A stretch of DNA of 62,254 nucleotides from an uncultured Porphyromonadaceae bacterium (GTDB lineage: Bacteria; Bacteroidota; Bacteroidia; Bacteroidales; Muribaculaceae). Shown here in pieces: positions 15,324-25,010 of this stretch. The position numbers were made by a program, and so were the translations under genes. Each line of letters starts with the position of its first letter. The stretch's first letter is position 1. The stretch lies in assembly GCA_947175215.1 (NCBI GenBank), contig CAMWLR010000005.1, forward strand, positions 1-62,254, written 5' to 3'. The notes under the pieces are model-generated. The model saw only the letters and a program-made list of their open reading frames with translations. It was not told the origin of the DNA and searched no databases.

Positions 15324-17555
15324 TTATTTGATGACGAGCTTGCGTGAGAGGTTCTGGCCTGCGGCATTGACTGACAGTACATAGATGCCGGGTTGCAGTG
15401 AAGATGCGTCAAGGTTGACGGTGTCGCCCTCTGAGCCGGCGGTGAGTGCCAGGCTGCCCTGCAGGTTATAGAGGGCGCAAGTGAGGTTATCGACACCTAC
15501 ACAGCTTACCTCATACTGCTTGCCGCCGAGGGGAGCTACGATCAGGTTCTTGTCGGCATTGTCGGCCAGGGTGCTCTTGACTGAGGCGCTGAGCTCGATG
15601 GCTTTTTTCAGACCGGCCAGTACGTTGATCTTACCTGCGCCCCAACGGTCTGCCTGTGCGGCGGTGACAAAGCTGTCTTTGGTTGAGGTTGCGGCGATGA
15701 TGTCCTGAGCCTCTTTGCCTCGCATACCGGGGCAGGCCTCAAGCCACAGGGCCAATGCACCTGATACAAAGGGGGTCGCCATTGATGTACCCTGCATATA
15801 ATACCAGGGATAGGTGTTGTTGCCTGAGGTGGCTTTGGCTGACCATGTTGACTCGCTAAGCTTGCTGCTGTCTGTCCAGTAACGGCTCACTGATGAGATG
15901 ATCTGTGCACCGGGGGCGCAGACGATGGGGAGCTGACGACCGTCACCCGATTTGCCGTATGACGAGAAGTTGGCGATCGAGCCTACACCTTCGCCGGCGT
16001 TGATGGTCACCTTACCGCCGCTCAACTGCGGTACGTTTGTACGGCTTACCCATGCGCCGACTGATACGGTATTATAACCGCACGCCATACCGTTGATCGA
16101 ACCTACGTCAGTGCCGGTGATTGAGCCTGCCCAACCTGTCTGGTTGGCAAAGCGTACCTCTGACTCTGAGTATCCGTCGAATGCGTCGCAATAACCGTTG
16201 ATGCGCATGCCGTTATCACCGTTGATGATGATACCGAACACGAGGTTACCGTTCTTTGACTGCGAGATATTATACATATAGATGTTGAATCGGTCGGTCG
16301 AGCCATCGACACCCCAGCGGATGCTGAACGATGTGCCGCTCTCAAAGTTGTCGGCGATCAGCGCGTCGGTGTTGGTGTTGATGGTCATGCTGCCCGATTT
16401 GCCGGTGATGTCACGGGTGAACACCACTTTCTTGGTGGTCTTGTTAAAGAGCACGGCCTGAGCGGTGAAGGAGGTTGACGAGTTGTTCCAGAACTCGGCG
16501 GTGTACATCACATAAGCCTTCTGGTTGGTCGAGGTGGGCACGATAGATGTGCGCACAGAGGTGGCGCGGGTAAATTCGCGCTCAAACGACATCTGAGAGC
16601 CCCCCTCGTTACCGGCGGCTACAACGATGATGGCATCCTGGGCACGTGAGTCGAGATAGCGGTTGACAGTCTCACGGGGGTCGTGACTGCCTCGGTTATG
16701 ACCCAACGACAGGTTGACGATGACGGGGCGACCCTCGCTCTTGGCCTTGTCGACGATGGCTCCGATACCGGCGTTGATCGATGCGTCGTCAAAAGAGCCG
16801 CAACCTACCAGGATGTCTGCCTCGGGGGCCACGCCATAGTAGGGGATGGCACCCTCGGCCAGCTTGGTTGACGCGCCCTCTGAGTAGGCGTAATTACCGT
16901 TGATGCCGGCGCGGCCGGTGATGGTGCCCAGCACGTGGGTGCCGTGGCTCTGGGTACGGTCGTCGGTGGTGAAGAGGGCGACAGTCTCGGGTGTCTCATA
17001 GGGTGAGGGTGTGCCGTTGTTAACGAGATAAACGGCCTTTACGCGCGACTTGCCCGATGCGTCTGTAAAGTTGATATGGTTGGGGTCGAGGCCGGTGTCA
17101 TAAAGGCTGACATACACGCCGTTACCTTTGTAGGCCTTGTCGAGGCCCTCGGCAGTGCCATCATGCACACCTGCCATGAATGAGAGCTGACGGGCCTGGT
17201 CCATAAAGGGAGCTGCCTGATAACCAAAGTCGATGTTCTTGACAAAATCCTCCTCGGCCAGAGCCTCAACCTCGGTGATGGGGAGAGACACGATGGCCAT
17301 GTCTGACGTGGTGTCGAGAACGGTCACGCCATAATCCTCGAGATCTGCAATCGATGCACCGGGGGCGAGGGTGACATAGACGGTTACGTTTTTGGCGAGA
17401 GCGGCGGCCCGCTGGGGTGAAGCAAGCGCCAGTTCCTGCTGCAGACGGTTAAACTGGTCGATCTGCACCTGTCCGGCGTTGTTGATCTTGCTTTGGGCCG
17501 CTGAGGAGAGACAGCATCCGGCTGCCACTACCCCGCAGAGTAAAAGTTTCTTCAT
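15324..17555 (-). CDS. Secreted S8 subtilisin-like protease with C-terminal sorting domain
   Basis: A 743-residue secreted serine endopeptidase. After the signal peptide (to about 20) comes an inhibitor-like prodomain (about 25-115). The S8 domain has Asp153 in VSLYDTGLDPNH, His204 in SHGTHVLG and Ser591 in GTSMATPF, with a large insert between His and Ser. The last 75 residues (ALYNLQGSLAL... LQPGIYVLSVNAAGQ... KLVIK) match the type IX secretion type A sorting tail, so surface display or release is expected. It is transcribed divergently from the SusC-SusD unit across a 631 bp gap. Confidence 0.92.
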   Translation of the reverse strand: MKKLLLCGVVAAGCCLSSAAQSKINNAGQVQIDQFNRLQQELALASPQRAAALAKNVTVYVTLAPGASIADLEDYGVTVLDTTSDMAIVSLPITEVEALAEEDFVKNIDFGYQAAPFMDQARQLSFMAGVHDGTAEGLDKAYKGNGVYVSLYDTGLDPNHINFTDASGKSRVKAVYLVNNGTPSPYETPETVALFTTDDRTQSHGTHVLGTITGRAGINGNYAYSEGASTKLAEGAIPYYGVAPEADILVGCGSFDDASINAGIGAIVDKAKSEGRPVIVNLSLGHNRGSHDPRETVNRYLDSRAQDAIIVVAAGNEGGSQMSFEREFTRATSVRTSIVPTSTNQKAYVMYTAEFWNNSSTSFTAQAVLFNKTTKKVVFTRDITGKSGSMTINTNTDALIADNFESGTSFSIRWGVDGSTDRFNIYMYNISQSKNGNLVFGIIINGDNGMRINGYCDAFDGYSESEVRFANQTGWAGSITGTDVGSINGMACGYNTVSVGAWVSRTNVPQLSGGKVTINAGEGVGSIANFSSYGKSGDGRQLPIVCAPGAQIISSVSRYWTDSSKLSESTWSAKATSGNNTYPWYYMQGTSMATPFVSGALALWLEACPGMRGKEAQDIIAATSTKDSFVTAAQADRWGAGKINVLAGLKKAIELSASVKSTLADNADKNLIVAPLGGKQYEVSCVGVDNLTCALYNLQGSLALTAGSEGDTVNLDASSLQPGIYVLSVNAAGQNLSRKLVIK

Positions 17556-17751
17556 CCTTTTATGTTTAGTTATTATTTTTTTCAGGAGAATGGTTTGTTT
17601 TCCTCCGGCCGGGCCGGTATATATTATATGTATATCTAACGGCCACGGAGCGGAATAATTATACGGTCAGAATAAAGCAATATATTAATTAATGTGAAGA
17701 TGCCGTCATCATCATTGATGAGGCGGCGTATATGGCTCATTGCCATAATTG

Positions 17752-17759
17752 CAAAGTTA
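17752..17759 (-). promoter_or_regulatory. -7 box of the subtilase promoter
   Basis: TAACTTTG on the minus strand, about 195 bp upstream of the ATG. No clear -33 TTTG is visible. Confidence 0.45.
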
Positions 17760-17973
17760 ATATATTCTCCGCTAAAAACCATGACACAGAGGGTTAAAAA
17801 TACAATTATCCCGTGTTTTTTAATGTTTTATGACATTTTGGCAGTCTAAATCAGCTCTGACGGTCATATAATACACTGAAAAGTAAAGCGGTGATGTCGC
17901 CGTGACACAACCTGCCGGCCATCCCTCTTATGTGCGTCTAATGTTAAAACGGGTGAAAAATGTTTGCAAAATG

Positions 17974-18004
17974 TTTGCGTTTTTGGCATTTTGTAGTAAC
18001 TTTG
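17974..18004 (+). promoter_or_regulatory. Promoter of the SusC-SusD-lipoprotein operon
   Basis: TTTG (17974-17977), exactly 19 bp, then TAACTTTG (17997-18004) and C. Two copies of AAATGTTTGC (17958-17967 and 17969-17978), 11 bp apart, cover the -33 box and its upstream flank. The inferred leader is about 175 nt. Confidence 0.8.
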
Positions 18005-18013
18005 CAAAATATC

Positions 18014-18040
18014 AATGGCAAAAAGCAAAGTTTTTGCATT
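18014..18040 (+). promoter_or_regulatory. Hairpin at the 5' end of the susC leader
   Basis: AATG(G)CAAAAA pairs with TTTTTGCATT around GCAAAG, with one bulged G. It begins only about 5 nt after the expected transcription start. It could protect the 5' end or act in post-transcriptional control. Confidence 0.5.
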
Positions 18041-18186
18041 GTTGTTAATTGATAAAGCTAAGATGAAGTGCTATGTTTATGCAAATATAGTAAGCGTTTT
18101 TGGCTCTAAGTCTTACAGGGTGTAGATTTCACCGTGATGATTAGTGATGAAATTTATCAAAATTTATGTTTAATAATCTTTAGTGT

Positions 18187-21100
18187 ATGAAAAAGCTGTT
18201 TCTATTGATGACGACAGTGCTGATTATGGCCGTTTGCGCGATCGCGCAGACCAAGGTCGTGTCCGGTACGGTCGTTTATGCCGGTGATGACGAGCCTCTC
18301 CCCGGGGCGACCATCCTCCCGGTTGGCGGCGGTCAAGGTACATCTACTGACCTTGACGGTAAGTTCACTCTCACCGTCCCCGCCTCGGTAACCAAGCTTA
18401 AGGTTTCTTACGTAGGTATGATTGAGCAGACTGTCGCTGCCGGTCAGAACATCACCGTCAAGCTCGACAACTCTGAGAACAATCTCGATGAGGTCATGGT
18501 CGTCGCTTACGGTACTGCCAAAAAGAGTGCCTACACCGGTTCGGCATCTGTCGTGAAGGCAGAGCAGATCGAGTCTCGTCAGGTGACCAACGCCGTCAAT
18601 GCCCTCGCCGGTACAGTGGCAGGTGCACAGGTGCTCACCACCAACGGTCAGCCCGGTTCGTCACCCACGGTGTATATCCGTGGTGTCGGATCTCTAAACG
18701 CGAGCACCCAGCCTCTCTACGTTGTTGACGGTATGCCCTTTGACGGTGACATCGCTTCGCTCAACACCAACGACATTGAGTCGATGACCGTCCTCAAGGA
18801 CGCCGCCGCCGCCGCCCTTTACGGTGCCCGCGGTGCCAACGGTGTGATCCTGATCACCACCAAGTCAGGTAAAGAGGGTAACGCTGTCATCACAGTTGAT
18901 GCCAAGTGGGGATCTAACTCTCGCGAGACAACTCCCTATGATGTCATCAAGAGCCCGGCTCTCTATACCGAAATGGCTTATCAGGCTATCCGCAACGGTT
19001 ACTACTACCACCAGGGTCAGGATGCCTACACTTCTCATATGCTGGCTAACCAGGATATGTACAGCGCATTCGGTCAGGGTTATCAGATCTGGAACGTGCC
19101 TGCCGGCCAGCAGATGATCGGTCTCAGCGGCAAGCTCAACCCCGCCGCTACACTCGGTTACTCTAACGGCAAGAACTACTTCGTACCCGATGACTGGGCC
19201 AAGGAGACATTCCAGCACGGTCTGCGTCAGGAATATAACGTTACCGTATCAGGCGGTAGCGAGCGTTTCAAATTCTACGGCAGCTTTGGTTACCTCGGTG
19301 ACGAAGGTATCATCAAGGGCTCAAGCTACAACCGTATTTCATCACGTGTATCAGCTGACTATCAGGCCAAGAAGTGGCTGACCGTCGGCGGTTCGATGGC
19401 TTACAACCACGTTAAGTCAGGCTGGCCCTCGGGTCAGGATGACGGCGGTACAGCCGAGAACGCATTCGGTTTCTGCGATGCTGTCGCTCCCGTTTACCCC
19501 ATCTACGTCCGCAATGCTGACGGTTCGCTTATGCTCGACCCCCGCAACGGTGTGCCCGTATATGACTATGGTGACGGTAAGTATGCCACAGGTACCAACC
19601 GTATGTTTATGGCCGGTGGTAACGCAGCCAGCTCATTCATCTATGATACATCGACACTGCTGATGGATATTCTCAATACCAAATGGTATGCCACCATCAA
19701 CCCCATTGAGAATCTTAACATCACCGGTAGTGTAGGATACTTCCTCGATAACACCCGTCAGCACGTAATCAATAACCCCTGGTACGGCTCATCAGCAGCT
19801 CTGGGCGGTTTCGCCGAGCAGTACTTTTCACGTACACGCGGTCTCAACCTCCAGGCCCTCGCTTCTTATCGCCACACCCTGTTTGATGTTCATCACCTCG
19901 ACTACCTCCTCGGTTACGAGAGCTATGACCTCAACGCCGAGAGCCTCTACTCTTACGGTTACAACCTCTACAACCCCTATAACTGGGCTGTCAACAATAC
20001 TCTTAATGACTCTAAGCGTCAGACCCGCGGTAGCAACCCCACCAACTACACCACACGCGGTATCTTCGGCCGTATCAACTATGACTACGACTCACGTTAC
20101 TTTGCAAGTGTATCTTACCGTCGCGACGCTTCTTCACGTTTCGCTCCCGACCACCGCTGGGGTAACTTCTTCTCACTCTCAGCTGCCTGGGATATGTCTA
20201 AAGAGAAATTCATGGAGTCGTCAGCCTCATGGCTTGACCTGATGAAGTTCAAGTTCTCTTTCGGTCAGCAGGGTAACGATAACATCGGTAACTATTATGC
20301 TTATCTCGACCAGTACACCATCTCAGGTGAGACTGCTTGGCAAGACGGTGAACTCGCTTACAAAGGTAACCCCAACATCACCTGGGAGACCTCTAACGCC
20401 ATCAACGCCGGTGTTGACTTCAGCTTCCTTCAGGGTAAGGTATCAGGTACATTCGAGTACTTCCAGCGCCAGACTTCAAACATGCTCTACCGTCGTCCCG
20501 TAGCTCCCTCGCTCGGTTATGACACTTATCCCATGAACGTTGGTTCGATGCGTAACTACGGTCTCGAGCTCGAGGTCAACTACCGCCCGATCGCCAACCG
20601 TCACATCACTTGGGATATCAACGCTAACCTCACTTGGATACGCAACAAGATCATAAAACTTAACCCCGAGGTTAACGGTCAGATCATCCAGTCCACAACT
20701 ATTTGGAAAGAGGGTGAGTCACGCTACAACTACTACCTCGTTGAGTATGCCGGCGTTAACCCCGAGAACGGTGAGCCCCTCTACTGGACACGCGATCCCA
20801 TCCTCAATGAGGCAGGTGAGGTTACAGGCGAGTACGGCCCCGAGTATAAGACCAACAACTACGACCACGCTTACACCAACAACCGTAAGGCTACCGGTAA
20901 CAACCTTCCCCCCGTATACGGTGGTTTCGGTACTACCATCAAGTTCTACGGCTTTGACTTCGGTATCCAGTTCAGCTATCAGATCGGCGGTCGCACGATG
21001 GATAACCAGTATGGTCGTCTGATGCACCAGGGTGCAACTACCGACCTCGGTACAAACTTCCACACCGACATGCTCCGCGCCTGGACACCCGAGAACACCA

Positions 21101-21405
21101 ATACTGATATTCCCAAGCTCGACTCACAGGCACCTTACAGCCTCGGTGATCAGCAGACAACCTTCAAGCTCATCAGCTCAAACTACCTGTCACTCAACAA
21201 CATCACCATCGGTTACACCCTCCCCGCCAAATGGACAACCAAGATCGGCATCGAGTCAGTTCGTATCTATGGTGTTGCAGACAACGTAGCCCTCTGGACA
21301 AAGCGTAAAGGTCTCGATCCCCGTATGACACTTACCATGACCGGCGACTATGGTACATACTCAGTTGTACGCACCATCTCAGGCGGTATCAAGGTTGTAT
21401 TCTAA
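18187..21405 (+). CDS. SusC/RagA-type TonB-dependent outer-membrane transporter
   Basis: A 1072-residue outer-membrane importer. The order is: signal peptide (to about 21), carboxypeptidase-D-like regulatory domain (about 24-95; DDEPLPGATILPVGG...GKFTL), TonB box region (LDEVMVVAYGTAKKSAYTG), plug domain (VYIRGVGSLNASTQPLYVVDG; VLKDAAAAALYGARGANGVILI), then a 22-strand-type barrel ending in FKVVF-like aromatic residues (GGIKVVF). No anti-sigma N-terminal extension is present. Its partner SusD is 27 bp downstream. Codon use is strongly skewed to a few C- or T-ending codons (AAC, TAC, GGT, CGT), suggesting very high expression. Ligand unknown; the absence of linked enzymes suggests a peptide or simple oligomer. 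Confidence 0.95.
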   Translation: MKKLFLLMTTVLIMAVCAIAQTKVVSGTVVYAGDDEPLPGATILPVGGGQGTSTDLDGKFTLTVPASVTKLKVSYVGMIEQTVAAGQNITVKLDNSENNLDEVMVVAYGTAKKSAYTGSASVVKAEQIESRQVTNAVNALAGTVAGAQVLTTNGQPGSSPTVYIRGVGSLNASTQPLYVVDGMPFDGDIASLNTNDIESMTVLKDAAAAALYGARGANGVILITTKSGKEGNAVITVDAKWGSNSRETTPYDVIKSPALYTEMAYQAIRNGYYYHQGQDAYTSHMLANQDMYSAFGQGYQIWNVPAGQQMIGLSGKLNPAATLGYSNGKNYFVPDDWAKETFQHGLRQEYNVTVSGGSERFKFYGSFGYLGDEGIIKGSSYNRISSRVSADYQAKKWLTVGGSMAYNHVKSGWPSGQDDGGTAENAFGFCDAVAPVYPIYVRNADGSLMLDPRNGVPVYDYGDGKYATGTNRMFMAGGNAASSFIYDTSTLLMDILNTKWYATINPIENLNITGSVGYFLDNTRQHVINNPWYGSSAALGGFAEQYFSRTRGLNLQALASYRHTLFDVHHLDYLLGYESYDLNAESLYSYGYNLYNPYNWAVNNTLNDSKRQTRGSNPTNYTTRGIFGRINYDYDSRYFASVSYRRDASSRFAPDHRWGNFFSLSAAWDMSKEKFMESSASWLDLMKFKFSFGQQGNDNIGNYYAYLDQYTISGETAWQDGELAYKGNPNITWETSNAINAGVDFSFLQGKVSGTFEYFQRQTSNMLYRRPVAPSLGYDTYPMNVGSMRNYGLELEVNYRPIANRHITWDINANLTWIRNKIIKLNPEVNGQIIQSTTIWKEGESRYNYYLVEYAGVNPENGEPLYWTRDPILNEAGEVTGEYGPEYKTNNYDHAYTNNRKATGNNLPPVYGGFGTTIKFYGFDFGIQFSYQIGGRTMDNQYGRLMHQGATTDLGTNFHTDMLRAWTPENTNTDIPKLDSQAPYSLGDQQTTFKLISSNYLSLNNITIGYTLPAKWTTKIGIESVRIYGVADNVALWTKRKGLDPRMTLTMTGDYGTYSVVRTISGGIKVVF

Positions 21406-21432
21406 TCTTAACGTTAAATCCGACTCATCAAT

Positions 21433-23073
21433 ATGAAAACTATAAAATCACTTCTTGCAGTCGCTGTCGCCGGTGTAGCTCTCTCGGCGTGTAACGACCT
21501 CGATCAGGCGCCCCTGTCGAGCACAGTGACCATTGATCAGAAGAAGGAGATTATCAAACAGAACCCCGAGATGATGTCAGCGTCGGTCAATGCTCTCCCC
21601 GGCATGACCTCTTCACGCTTCGCCATCTGGGGCGGTGATCCCCGTCAGGATGCCGACTTCGGCGTGCCCTCGATTTTCATGATCCTCGACCACCGTGGCC
21701 AGGATATGCCCTCAGCCCTCAACGGCTATCAGTGGTATACCGCCGCTCTCGAGATGAGCGACTTCGGTGCCAGCTATTATGATAACCTCATTATCTGGAA
21801 TACCTATTATAAACTGATCAACTCTTGTAACTCGGTTTGCTCGCTCGTAGACCCCGATACCGAGGATGGCGTGATGCAGTATTACCGCGCCCAGGCAGTC
21901 GGTTATCGTGCCTATTCTTACCTCATGCTGGCTCAGCTCTATCAGTTTACTTATGCCAAGAATCCCGAGGCTCTCACAGTGCCCGTCATCACCGATCTCA
22001 ACCTTGACCAGGCTGCTGCCGAGGGTATGCCACGTGCTACCGGTGTTGAGATCTTCGCTCAGATCATGAGCGACCTCAACGAGGCTATGGCTCTTCTTGA
22101 CCAGGCTGAGGCCAAAGGTTATACCCGTAACAACCGTGCATCGGGTAACCTCGTCAAGACCTTTATGAACCAGACAGTCATCTATGGCCTGCGTGCACGC
22201 GCCAACCTGCTGATGCAGAACTATCCCGCCGCTGCCGCTGATGCCAAGGCCGCCATCGACCGCGCCGCCAACGAGGGTCTTACCCCTTATTCTATGGAAG
22301 AGGTTTCAGCCCCCGGTATCATCAACATCGCTGACCACTCATGGGTATGGGGTTTCTACACCGACCCGGGTTCGATGCTCACCGGCCTTATCTGCTGGGG
22401 CGGACAGATGATGCCCTGGCACGCTACCGCCTGCTATCCCGGCGCCGGTTGCTACCGTTGTATCAACAAGAAGCTCTATGAGTCAATCCCCGCCAACGAT
22501 GTCCGCAAGAACTGGTGGTTTAACGGCACCTCTGCCCCCAAGACCCTCCCCAGCAACTACAGTGAATATCTCGGCAACCCCTCGGCTTACGGTCTCGCCG
22601 ACTACTCACCCTACATGCAGGTTAAATTTGGTGCATACGATGACAACCCCGGTGCAACTATCAATGCAGAGGACGTCCCCTACATGCGCGTCGAGGAGCT
22701 TTACCTGATGTATGCCGAGGCTACCGGTATGCAGAACCCCACAGCCGGCGGTCAGATCCTGACCGACTTCGTGTCAGCTTACCGTCAGCCCGGTTATGTC
22801 TGCAACGCTCAGTCTCAGGAGATCTTTATGGAAGAGCTCTGGAAACAGCGCCGTATCGAGCTTTGGGGCGAAGGTTTCAGCTACCTCGACATGATGCGAT
22901 TCCAGAAGGGTATCGACCGTCGTGGCGGTGGCTATGATCCCACCCTCGTTTACGTCGTCGCTCCCGATGATCCCGTTCTCATCTATGAGATCAACTACAA
23001 AGAGGCTGCTGCCAACCCGCTCATCGGTCCGACCAGCAACAACGCTTCTGTGCCTAACGCCGTTAAGGAATAA
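21433..23073 (+). CDS. SusD/RagB-type substrate-binding lipoprotein
   Basis: The 546-residue lid protein of the SusC importer. The lipobox is GVALSAC (Cys19). The helical TPR-like scaffold is visible in VMQYYRAQAVGYRAYSYLMLAQLYQ, with NLVKTFMNQTVIYGLRARANLLM further on. The C-terminal part contains the typical EELYLMYAEA and EELWKQRRIELWGEGFSYLDMMRF blocks. It is co-transcribed with susC and shares its codon bias. In the family, SusD closes over the barrel and delivers ligand. Confidence 0.94.
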   Translation: MKTIKSLLAVAVAGVALSACNDLDQAPLSSTVTIDQKKEIIKQNPEMMSASVNALPGMTSSRFAIWGGDPRQDADFGVPSIFMILDHRGQDMPSALNGYQWYTAALEMSDFGASYYDNLIIWNTYYKLINSCNSVCSLVDPDTEDGVMQYYRAQAVGYRAYSYLMLAQLYQFTYAKNPEALTVPVITDLNLDQAAAEGMPRATGVEIFAQIMSDLNEAMALLDQAEAKGYTRNNRASGNLVKTFMNQTVIYGLRARANLLMQNYPAAAADAKAAIDRAANEGLTPYSMEEVSAPGIINIADHSWVWGFYTDPGSMLTGLICWGGQMMPWHATACYPGAGCYRCINKKLYESIPANDVRKNWWFNGTSAPKTLPSNYSEYLGNPSAYGLADYSPYMQVKFGAYDDNPGATINAEDVPYMRVEELYLMYAEATGMQNPTAGGQILTDFVSAYRQPGYVCNAQSQEIFMEELWKQRRIELWGEGFSYLDMMRFQKGIDRRGGGYDPTLVYVVAPDDPVLIYEINYKEAAANPLIGPTSNNASVPNAVKE

Positions 23074-23127
23074 CGCACGCTGTCTCACAAATCAATTCAG
23101 AATATCTCTTTTTGAAAATCAAAAGAT

Positions 23128-24783
23128 ATGAAATTCAATAAATTAACCGTAGGTCTCGGTCTCTGCGCCCTGATGTTCACCGCCTGTGACAAGGCTGTGG
23201 ATCAGGACTACACCCCCGCACCGGCCGTAGTGACCCCTCCGGCTTACTTCTCGCTGGACTATGACGGCAGCGTCATTATCGACGAGGGTCAGACATCGTT
23301 TGATGTCCCTGTATATCGTGCCACAACCGCAGGCTCATTTGTCACCACCGTCAACTGTACGGTCAACGGTAGCATCTTCTCATACGTTGATGCAGAGGGT
23401 AAGGATGTCCCCTTCACTGTCGACGGCAGTGCGTCCTCAGCCGAGATTCCCGTTACATTCAAGGATGGCGAGGGTATGGCTATGATGACCATCACATATC
23501 CCTGGTCGGATATGGAGGCAGCCGCAGGTACATACTTCGACTTTAAGTTCTCTGTCGCCGGTGAGGATACCGAGTATTTCGCGACTTCGGCTGACTACAC
23601 CGCCCTCTTCATCCCCTGGACACCCATGACAGGTCCTAACGGCCAGACTACAGCTACCTGGAAGGATGACGCCCTCTATTCAGGCTTCAGCGTGACAGGT
23701 GCAGATCCCGTATGGGAGGTTGACATTCAGGGTAACGCCCTCAATCCCGGTCTCTACCGTATCCTCAACCCCTATGAGGGTGCTCCCCAGAACTCGAGCG
23801 GCGATGACTTCAGATATCACGGTGTGGGTGACAACTGGATGTATATCAATGCCACCGATCCCGACAACGTCTATCTCTCTGACAAGCTCGGCGACCCCGT
23901 GGCTAACTACGACACCTATTACACCCTTAGCTCTTCTTACAGCGATATATCGCTCTTTGACCGTGTATCAGGCTCGATGCTTAACGAGCAACTTTCGGCA
24001 AACTATCCCAACGCCGGTTACGGCCTCGGCAAGCGTTACATGTTCAAGGCAGGTGGTGAAGAGTATGTTGATTACATCATCTTCGAGGCAGAGCACTTCT
24101 ATGTCTACACTGATGGTTATACTATCGGCAGCGACGGCCCCGTACAGATCATCTTCCCCGGCGGTTCGGGTAAGAAGGAATGGCAGGATCTCGGTATGTG
24201 TGACTACTACGACTCAATGCTCTCAGGTGCACTCGGCATGAGCCCCGTAACCTACCCCGTGCCCGTACAGGAGAACCTCAATACTCCGGGCGTATACCGC
24301 ATGATCGATCCCTACACCAACTATTGGGTTGAACCCCTCCCCACCGATGAGTCATACTACATCGTTATTGATGCCCAGGATCCCGACTACGTACTCGTTA
24401 CGGCTGCCGATACCGGTAACTACGTTGAGGAGTTAGGCGACTACTATGAGGTTTACATGACCAACGCCGCTTACTACTTCACTAAGATCGTGACCGGATC
24501 GGGTGCCCTGACTAAAGCACAGGTTATTGCCAAGGGCCTCAACGATAAGATGAGCGGCAACGAGATTAACCTCGCGCACGCTATGGGTCTCTATATCGAT
24601 GAGGAAGGTTATATTGCCGGCGGATTTGATTGTGCTGCCGAAGGCACTGCCGGATGTAAGCTCACACTTACCCCGTCATCTAACGCGCCTGCCAACTACG
24701 TTACCCCCAACGGCCCCAACGGCAAGAAGGTCAACACCGGTAACGCCAAGGCCATCGCTCTCTTTAAACTCCGTCACAAATAA
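23128..24783 (+). CDS. Surface lipoprotein of the SusCD operon (ligand-binding or accessory)
   Basis: A 551-residue lipoprotein (LMFTAC, Cys20) following susD after 54 bp. Residues 40-150 look like an immunoglobulin or Calx-beta-type sandwich (VIIDEGQTSFDVPVYRATTAG). The rest has two copies of a related segment, GLYRILNPYEGAPQ at about 205 and GVYRMIDPYTNYWV at about 390. Each is followed by YINATDPDNVYLSD or VIDAQDPDYVLVTA, indicating an internal duplication. No catalytic motif is seen. It fills the SusE/SusF or surface glycan-binding protein position, so ligand binding is the best guess. Confidence 0.75.
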   Translation: MKFNKLTVGLGLCALMFTACDKAVDQDYTPAPAVVTPPAYFSLDYDGSVIIDEGQTSFDVPVYRATTAGSFVTTVNCTVNGSIFSYVDAEGKDVPFTVDGSASSAEIPVTFKDGEGMAMMTITYPWSDMEAAAGTYFDFKFSVAGEDTEYFATSADYTALFIPWTPMTGPNGQTTATWKDDALYSGFSVTGADPVWEVDIQGNALNPGLYRILNPYEGAPQNSSGDDFRYHGVGDNWMYINATDPDNVYLSDKLGDPVANYDTYYTLSSSYSDISLFDRVSGSMLNEQLSANYPNAGYGLGKRYMFKAGGEEYVDYIIFEAEHFYVYTDGYTIGSDGPVQIIFPGGSGKKEWQDLGMCDYYDSMLSGALGMSPVTYPVPVQENLNTPGVYRMIDPYTNYWVEPLPTDESYYIVIDAQDPDYVLVTAADTGNYVEELGDYYEVYMTNAAYYFTKIVTGSGALTKAQVIAKGLNDKMSGNEINLAHAMGLYIDEEGYIAGGFDCAAEGTAGCKLTLTPSSNAPANYVTPNGPNGKKVNTGNAKAIALFKLRHK

Positions 24784-24826
24784 TCCCGGATTGACGATCA
24801 TCCGATCTGAGATTATCAGATAACTC

Positions 24827-24861
24827 AAGGCGGTCAGCTGACTCAGTCAGTTGACCGCCTT
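24827..24861 (+). terminator. Terminator of the SusCD operon
   Basis: AAGGCGGTCAGCTGAC pairs with GTCAGTTGACCGCCTT (16 bp, one G-U) around TCA, followed by a short T-run. It lies about 45 bp after the lipoprotein stop. Confidence 0.85.
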
Positions 24862-24868
24862 TACATTG

Positions 24869-24904
24869 AGAGCGTGTCTAAATTTTGAAATTTAGACACG
24901 CTCT
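24869..24904. terminator. Second palindromic hairpin, 17-bp stem
   Basis: AGAGCGTGTCTAAATTT and its exact complement are separated by TG. It follows the first terminator within 8 bp. The core (GTGTCnAAAT...ATTTnGACAC) resembles the hairpin at 52886-52921, suggesting a dispersed terminator or repeat family. Confidence 0.7.
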
Positions 24905-24935
24905 TATCAAAAAATATTGAGGTAGCATAAAAAAT

Positions 24936-24966
24936 TTTGCCAAGTCATAAAAAGTTAGTAATTTTG
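24936..24966 (+). promoter_or_regulatory. Promoter of tRNA-Thr
   Basis: TTTG (24936-24939), exactly 19 bp, then TAATTTTG (24959-24966). It lies about 45 bp before the mature tRNA. Confidence 0.78.
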
Positions 24967-25010
24967 CAATGTTAAAGGGACGCTCCAAAAGTCGCCCGAT
25001 TGATAATTTT

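Larger units (their letters stand above)
17556..18186. other. Long divergent intergenic region between subtilase and susC-like genes
   Basis: This 631 bp region holds a -7 box for the subtilase (17752-17759, minus) with a leader of about 190 nt. That leader contains a hairpin (GCCGTCATCA / TGATGAGGCGGC, 17703-17728). It also holds the exact-consensus susC promoter (17974-18004) with direct repeats beside its -33 box, and a leader hairpin (18014-18040). No ORF was accepted. Confidence 0.6.
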
